Assembly: GCA_012845835.1 (NCBI GenBank)
Contig: JABAKD010000008.1
Coordinates: 6,184,775-6,248,774 of the forward strand
Direction: 5' to 3'
Origin: Undaria pinnatifida
Taxonomy: Eukaryota; Sar; Phaeophyceae; Laminariales; Alariaceae
Length of the DNA stretch: 64,000 nt
Each line of letters begins with the position of its first letter. Within the stretch, counting starts at the first letter, position 1. Shown here one piece after another: positions 57,583 to 64,000 of this stretch. Under the pieces are notes generated by a model that had not been told where the DNA came from, made no database searches, and saw only the letters and a program-made list of their open reading frames with translations. A program made the translations under genes and the position numbers.

Positions 57583-58112
57583 ATGGCAACGTCCTCTCAG
57601 CGAAACTGGAGATTGAAACGACGAACACCGTCTGCGGTGGCTGCGGTAGCGGCGTTCGTCATGGCCAACCTCTCAACCTTCTCTGAAGCTTTCTCGGCTC
57701 CGACAGGGGTGTCAGTGGCGATCCCGAGCAACCACGCGCATGGAGCCGAGCTCCGACGAGGCATTGCAAGCCCGTCCTCTTCAGCAACAGGGTGTTTCGT
57801 TGTGTTGGGGCCACCCTTGGGGCCTGTCGCGCAGCAGCATGCAGCGGAGGCGAGTGCAGCGGCGGAATTAGCCTGGCCGTCAAGAGGAGAATGTCTCATG
57901 AGCAGCACCAGCAGCACCAGCCACAGGCCTCTGTCTTCAACGTGCTACGCCGGCGCAAGCCTCGTGGGTGCAACTGCAAGAGCGACTGCAGCGGGAAGGA
58001 CGACCTCGATAGCGTCATCATCGACGATAGGGACGACGATGGCGATGATGGCGTCGTCGTCGTCATCATCATCCTCCGCTGTGCGGCGCGAGCCGACAGC
58101 TAACGCATCGGA

Positions 58113-58146
<34 letters not shown>

Positions 58147-59252
58147 AGCAGTAGCGACAACTTCCTCCTTCCTCCCCGCCCGGCCTACCTCCCAGCAGAC
58201 ACCGCCCTCCTTGCCTCTGGAGACCCCATCGAATTCTGGCACGCCAAGAACCTCGTCCTGGGCAACTACCATAGCCCCGTGCCAGGGCGCAAGTCCCTCG
58301 CAGTTCAAACAGAGACGGGCGAGCCCTTAGTCATAGACGCAGGCCAAATCGTTGGCCTGTGGAAGGAACACGAGATGAGCGGCTCCCTGCCCAGAGATGC
58401 ATCCGACTGGGCCAAGCTCAGGGAGGAGGCGAGGGCACTGCTGCAACGCACGCCTGGGAGGGGGCTCGACCTGGGCCCGTTCTGGCGCGCGGCGAGCTCG
58501 AGAGGGAAGGGTTTCGTTGTGACGGCGGCGGACGCGGCGGAATATCTGTTCGGCCAGGGGCAGCAGCAGGCGCGGCTCGGGCTGAAGAAGCAGCTGCCGT
58601 TCCAGTTTAACAAGTGGGTTGGTCGGGGGGGTAGGTAGTTGGGTTGAGGCGAGGTTGGTTGGCGGGTGGGTTGGTGGGTGAGTTTTGGGCGTAAGGCTCT
58701 TCATTGCACCACAGTACAGTAGAAGAGCATGTGGCGCTTATCTGGGGGATGGATGTATGCCTCGGTTGCTTGAGGTGTGCGCTGACTCTTGTTTCAGAAC
58801 TGCCGTAGCAAGCGGGAAGTACGTGGCACTCGTCAACAGTTTGGATTCCGCTCCTTGGGTGCAGGACTGACTCTTTCTATACAATACCCAGCTAAACATA
58901 ATAGGGGGCATGGCGCGGGTGGATGTTCAGGTCGGTTGCTCTTGCATTTTTCAACGACACCTTTGCCCGTCTAAGGAGTCGCCAACCGTCAACTGCTGCA
59001 TCCGAGCTTGCTCTTAAATTGCACCGCACATTGACTGCGCCGCGTGCCCTTCGACGACGACAGAAGAGCGCCGTTCCACAAAACGCACGATCTCGCATCC
59101 TGTACACGACTCCCTCACAGCACCACTTTCATCACCCCACTCCCCAACCCCACCCCACCGCCCGCCCGCCCGCTGTCGCGCCTGAGTTGCCTACTGATAT
59201 CCCTCAGCGTCCCCCAACGTGCTTCCCTCTTTATTCTCGTTCCCCTTGTTGC

Positions 59253-59316
<64 letters not shown>

Positions 59317-62300
59317 GCTGTTGTTGTTGTTTTGTTTCTTGTTTTCGTTCTTGTTCTTGTCCTTGACCTTGATCTTGGCCCTAATTTTTTCATTGTTCTT
59401 GCTATCGCAGTTGTTCTTGTTCTCGTTCGCGTTCTCGTTCTTGTTCTCAATATTTTTTCCTTCTCGTTATGTTTTTTTTTGTGGGTTTTCCCCAGTCCTG
59501 GCGAGGCGTACTTCCCCAGCCCCGTGGAACGAGCGGCGGCGGCGCAGGTCCTCTCCGGCGAGCTGAGCCGCTTTAAGCGCGTAGTTTCCGAACGAGTGGA
59601 CGAACGGGTGCGGAAGGGGGCGACTGGTGAAGGCGGGGCGGGAACGGGAGGAGAGGAGGGACGCGAGGCGCAGCGGGTCTTGATCCGCCTCGGCGGCTTC
59701 AAAGCGCTGGACCAGAGCGTCGCGGTAACGCGGGAGGTGGCCGACTTCTGCCGAGCGGTGGAAGAAGTAAAGAAAGGCGCTGCCGCCGCAGCCGCAGCCA
59801 CTCCTCCTGCTGCTGCAGCACCTGCCGATGCACGGGTCGGGGTCGTGGCGGGGAAAAGGAGTGGCGATGCTGGTGGCGGCAGCGGCGGGGAGGCGGGGGG
59901 GGTGGGGGGTGGAGCATCGGTGCGGGCGAGGTTGTTCGAGCCCGCGTTCTTGCTCATCCTCCACAGCTTAGAGGTGAGGTTCAGGGTCAAGGTTTCCTCT
60001 TGCGCGCCGATCCTTTTAATGGTGAGAGCGGTTGGCGAGGTTATCTTGTTTTTTTTTCGTACTTGTTTTTTTCCTCTTCTATTTTTTCAGGCGCTGGTAC
60101 TTTTGCGGTCGCAGTCTCCCTTTTTCCCTCTGTGTTCGTTGGGCTTTCTGCGGCATCTTTTCGGGTCGACGTTTTTGTTGTGTGTATCAAATGAGCGCTT
60201 CTTTTTCCTTTCCTCCTGTTTTCTTGAGCACTTAGTCTACGTCGATAAGTAGCCGTGGCTCTTCCATCGGCCACAATGAAAACCTTACAAAGGCGTGGCT
60301 TGTAGGGTACGTACTCTGGAGTATATACCCGTGTACCACACCATGATGTTATTGTCATACACGGGTGTGTACGCGGGTATTTGCTGAGTGTATACCAACA
60401 CACTATTTCCTGTGCTTTCCCGCCACGTTGCCTGTGTGTCGCTATAGGAAAGATTAACCTCATCATATTTTCATTTTTTTGCAGGCGTTTGCGATAGGGG
60501 GGGACGAACGCTCCCTGGCCCCGGAGGCGAAGCGAGTGATGGAGGCCATGGGAAAGGTACAGACAATACAAGGAGGACGGGGGGGAGTATCCCGCATATG
60601 GTTGTCGCTCATAGAATCCTTTTTGAGAATTCGGAGATAGCAAGGACAACAATTGGCGATTACAGCATCAGCTATATCCTGTTTGGAACTCCAGAGGGGA
60701 ATAGCTTCCATACAAGTTAACGACATCAGCCTGAGTTACGGGGAGAAGGCCGGGCTGCCTAGTTAAAGGGTGATCAGTTTGCGTCCGAGCGAGTTACAGC
60801 GCAGGGAGCTGGTCGACATGCGCACGGCCGCACTTTGATGCTACCTATTTTATTTGAAAAATATTTCAAGGACGCCAGCCGTGAGTTCGACGAATTTCAG
60901 GTCAATACTCATCTTTGCAAGCTGCGTTGTTGGTACTTGTAATACACTATGTGGGTGAGTTTTTTACTGGGAGGGGTCCTATTTTTTGTCCACTATAATG
61001 GTAAGTGTTGGTATTTCTACTTTAGGTGGGGAATTTTGAGCTAGATCTAACATCACATCTATTTTATAACATCATTACTGTAGTTTCCACTATACTGCTC
61101 TATCATATGTATGGTAGGCGGTTACTATTTTCACCTATTTGTTTGGTGGACATGCGCACGGCCTCAGCATGATGATCGTAGCATTTCTCGTTGCTGCCGC
61201 ACGCATCCGCTTCGCGATTGATATGGCCGCTCTCGTGTTGTGCGTGGGTCTCTAGCGGGGTAACGAGGGGCGAAACCTCTTTCCTGAGGGAAAGCGGCGG
61301 GACACGTTCCGGTATCTCGAGGAGAGGTTAAGCGAATGCAGGCTTGGCCGATTTAGAACGTAAAACTGAAAAAATGACCTCACAATAAATCCAGCTAGTT
61401 TATACCCATATTCATGCTTGCAGTTCTACCGAGGTTATCCGCTTTGGGCTTAAGAGGGAATAGAGCGCCGTAGAAACTGACGAGTACACCATCGACCACA
61501 CGAAACAGTCCGGGTCGCAGGGGTACATGTATACTTACGGGATGGGTGGTTGACGCGTGCTACGAAAGAGGCGCACCACTTTTTTTCTAATAACTACCCC
61601 TCAATTTTGGGAGCGTAAGACCTATCCCAAAAACTGATTTGGAGAAAAATACAACTGCTACCTGATGAAAAAAAATCCCATGGCCAAGGAACACAGCGAG
61701 AATAATGCAAAAAAAAAAATGGCCTATTTCCGACCATTTTGGGTTAAGGAGTGTCTTAAGTCATACAGAAACCATTTCAGACGAAAAGTGCTACCTCTGT
61801 CGTAGCGTACGTCGTTTGACCGAACTGCAAAGTGAGGAGGTGTGCGACACGAGGTTTTTCAGTAAGGCCTTTCGCATCGAGCCAATTTACAGTTGGATTT
61901 TCGTTATCCCAATTTAAACGGGTTTTGTTTTCTCTGCAAAAAACTCCACTAACAACTCCAACTACTTCTTTTTTTATTTCCCATCTACTTAAACCTTATA
62001 AGTTATACCTGCTTCGAAGTCTCGAAGCTTTTCCCCAATATGGTTTTTGGTTAAATTGGATATTGTCGATCCGCCCGTCTAGTAAGCTTGCCCTTGAAGC
62101 AGATTAATCATTAAAAAATGGATTTTTGCAGCATGGTACTCGCGCTTCTGCACGCTCTGCGTAGACGCGTGATAGCTTTGCGCTCGTCGTGTTGTTGGCC
62201 GCTATGCAATGCGTGGGCCCCAAAAGAGTCGAAGACGCACGCTTGCCGCGGACCCGCACGGCCTGGCGTGCGTTTTGTAAGCATCGCGAACTCGAGAAGG

Positions 62301-63674
62301 CCGTAATGTTGTTGTAGGCAGCAGATGTACTTACCGCTTTGTCCGCAAATGTAAAGACCATTTGGCTACTAGTATTAATGTTCAAACGGTCCTTGTAATT
62401 AAGTCCAGAGTGGCACCTACTTTGCTTTTTGTCCGCACTCTCCAAGTACAAGCCATCGATCGAAGATATGGAAACGCTCCACAATCTACTAAACCGTTGA
62501 GCCCGTGCCCTCCTCCCGACCCGCCCTCCTCTTTACCCCCTTCGCTCCAACCTCCCTCCGAAAACGCATCCCCCCCCAAAAAAAACGCTCTCTCCCCTGC
62601 CTTAACGCAAAAACAAAAATACAACAATTAAACACCAACTCACGCCGAAACAAAAAACGAAACACTACTACCAACGGAAACAACATGAACGCAAACGAAA
62701 AAAAACGAAACCGAAACCAAAACCAAAAACAACCAATCCCGAACTTGATGAAAAACAGGCCAATCCAGCGGCGGCCAAGAAGATTCTCGTGGACGTTGGA
62801 CTCTGGACCCGCAAGCCCTCGTCGAAGGATACTGCCGCCTCGAGTCACGCCGACGGTAGTGGTAGCGGTGGTGGCGGTGACGAAGGGGTAGAGGGTTACA
62901 ATGGTGGCCGGACGGTGGAGGCAGGGGATGAAACGGGGGTCGTTCCCTGGCCGACGGAGGCGTTAGAAGCTGCTTCAGCACTGGGGAAGGAGCGGGCTCG
63001 GCGCGGGGCAAGCTACGACAAGAGGGAGCCGCGGGGGGGGGTTGGAGAGCCCGCTCCTTTTGGAAGGTGAGGGAGGCGTGCGTATGGTAGGGTGGTGGTT
63101 GTGGGAGGGGAGGGTGGGGTGATTTTTGGTTGGTTGTCGCTCTCCTTTTTATTTTAGGTTTTTTGTCGTTTTTTTGTAAAGCATTTCTTGTACTTCTCGT
63201 TTTTTGTTTGCCTATTATTTGTTTTTATTTCCGCGTCATGTTTTCCTCTCCCCTCTCCACCCTGCTGATTTTTTTATCTTATTATACTTGGTTGCATTTG
63301 CGTGGCAGGTACGACTGCCGGTGGCACCGTTCAGAGTGTACTGCGTGTTGTAGTTGTTTGTTTGTTTTTTTACATTCTTGTCATTTATGTTGTCTGTCAT
63401 ATCTTATATTTTCATTTCTTGTTTGCCTAGTTTTTTTTTTTCTCCCCGCATATTTTTTTTCCTCTACCCCCCCCCTCCCATTTATGGTTCCTTATATTTG
63501 TTATACCTGTTTGTATTTGCGTGGCAGGTACGACTTCCGAGGGGCAAAGTTCGGAGTGTACTGCATCGATGGAGCTGGCACCAGCTTTCTCGACGACGCT
63601 TTCTCCTTCGACCCGGACACTCGTGAGGCCTTCGTGCACATCACTGACGTGCAAGGCTTGGTGCCTCAGGGAAG
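57583..63674 (+). CDS. RNB-family exoribonuclease (RNase II/R), probably plastid; 3' end outside window
   Basis: 3'-to-5' RNA exonuclease of the RNase II/R family, which processes and degrades RNA in organelles. Exons 57583-58613, 59496-59973, 60485-60556, 62759-63066 and 63528-63674 join in phase (about 678 residues). From Met 57583 the start reads MATSSQRNWRLKRR, then a hydrophobic stretch (AVAAVAAFVMA), then STFSEA before FSAP: a signal peptide with Phe after the cleavage site, as in stramenopile plastid precursors. A Ser-rich linker follows. Then come segments typical of organellar RNase II proteins (PLVIDAGQIVGLW and ASSRGKGFVVTAADAAEYLF). Exon 5 begins the catalytic RNB domain with YCIDGAGTSFLDDAF and FVHITDVQG; the aspartates match the metal-binding positions. 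Upstream in-frame Mets (57454 and others) exist. The donor after 63674 (GTCAGG) is the least sure. Confidence 0.85.
59246..59330. repeat. (GTT)n microsatellite, about 28 units
   Basis: An almost pure GTT tract in intron 1 of the RNase gene, followed by CTTGTTCTTG-type drift up to the exon 2 acceptor. It serves as an extended pyrimidine/T-rich region upstream of the AG at 59494-59495. Confidence 0.9.
60850..60935 (+). repeat. Dispersed element A copy
   Basis: GACGCCAGCCGTGAGTTCGA, AGGTCAATACTCATCTTTGC and AAGCTGCGTTGTTGG. Intron 3 of the RNase gene. Nearly identical to 42338-42400. Confidence 0.65.
61565..61830 (+). repeat. Dispersed element C copy
   Basis: GAGGCGCACCACTTTTTTTC, AAACTGATTTGGAGAAAAAT, TCCCATGGCC, TTTTGGGTTAAGGAGTG and CATACAGAAACC. 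The middle part is the reverse complement of 44775-44850 (GGCCATGGGATTTTT and TTTTTCTCCAAATCGGTTTT). Intron 3 of the RNase gene. Confidence 0.65.
63281..63347 (+). pseudogene. Duplicated, frameshifted copy of the RNase exon 5 start
   Basis: TTATACTTGGTTGCATTTGC, then GTGGCAG and GTACGACTGCCG repeats the acceptor and first 36 b of true exon 5 (63500-63563) about 219 b upstream in the same intron. One base is missing, so it would read RYDCRWHRSECTACC instead of RYDFRGAKFGVYCID. Flanking T-rich intron sequence (TTGTTTGCCTA) also appears duplicated. Confidence 0.75.
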
Positions 63675-64000
63675 GTCAGGAGGCGGTAGCGAGTAGAGAG
63701 GGTGACGAGGAGGGAAGGGGAAGGGGGGAAAAGGGGATGAGCGGAGGGTGGAGGGGGTGGTGGTACCAATTATGCGAATGGCGGTGTTGGTGTTGGTGGT
63801 GACGCGGCTTTTGTGTAGGTGTTGGTGTTGTTGGTAGTGTTCATTGTGGTATTAGTGTGGGGGGTGGGGATGTTGATGACGTTGGTGGCAGCAGTGTTGG
63901 GGTTGGGGGGGGGGTTGGGGGGGGGGGAGGGGGCAGAGGATAGTGGCGGCGGTGGTGTTAGTGGTTTCTGTTGGAGTGCCCACGGAGACCTCGATAATTC
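63675..64000. other. GT/GGT-rich intron sequence of the RNase gene
   Basis: After the exon 5 donor the sequence becomes GGT- and G-rich (GGTGTTGGTGTTG and G runs to 63930). No further exon is seen; the last 40 b (GGAGTGCCCACGGAGACCTC) become more complex and may approach the next exon. Confidence 0.4.

Noticed and set aside
59044-60252. 402-codon frame spanning RNase intron 1, exon 2 and intron 2
   Set aside because: Only 59496-59973 is exon. The upstream part is a GTT repeat, and the downstream part runs through a clear GTGAGG donor into T-rich intron.
1-64000. CRISPR arrays, bacterial operons or integrated virus genes
   Set aside because: No regularly spaced identical repeats with unique spacers, no Shine-Dalgarno-led gene clusters, and no recognisable viral or transposase protein in any frame.

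Overview
The window looks like nuclear DNA of a photosynthetic stramenopile, most probably a brown alga. Three things point there. Genes are split into many small exons (65-300 b, with a few large ones) joined by GT-AG introns that are often 500-2,000 b. Simple repeats and small dispersed elements fill the introns and intergenic DNA. One gene begins with a signal-peptide-like stretch followed by SEA/FSAP, which resembles the ASAFAP plastid-import motif of stramenopiles. The lineage is inferred from these features, not proven. There are no prokaryotic operons, rRNA genes, CRISPR arrays or confident tRNA genes. Most long open frames are G/C- or repeat-driven shadows, so I assembled genes by checking splice sites and reading phase exon by exon.

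Layout. (1) 451-7023 (+): 3' part of a seven-exon gene of unknown function. (2) 7024-12470: dispersed repeats. (3) 24647-12471 (-): a long gene of at least 12 exons with the BTB-like region and Cys/His motifs of the SANBR/KIAA1841 family, plus very long Ser/Asn/Gly-rich insertions. (4) 24648-37334: repeat-rich, with two tRNA-derived SINE-like copies and several tandem duplications. (5) 37335-43780: a large imperfect palindrome. Its arms carry a head-to-head pair of related genes for His/Gly/Pro-rich proteins, and its centre is a palindromic TATA sequence beside a long heat-shock-element array. The plus-strand copy has an in-frame stop. (6) 51977-47272 (-): a complete four-exon glutaredoxin gene of 137 residues. 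(7) 51978-57582: tandem-duplicated and C-rich repeat DNA. (8) 57583-63674 (+): 5' part of a probable plastid-targeted RNB-family (RNase II/R) exoribonuclease that runs off the window. A duplicated, frameshifted copy of its fifth exon start lies in the intron before it.

The genes do not form one pathway. Glutaredoxin and the plastid RNase are housekeeping functions, SANBR-like is a nuclear or scaffold-type protein of uncertain role here, and the palindromic pair looks like a lineage-specific, probably stress-inducible family. That pair is the best candidate for something undescribed.
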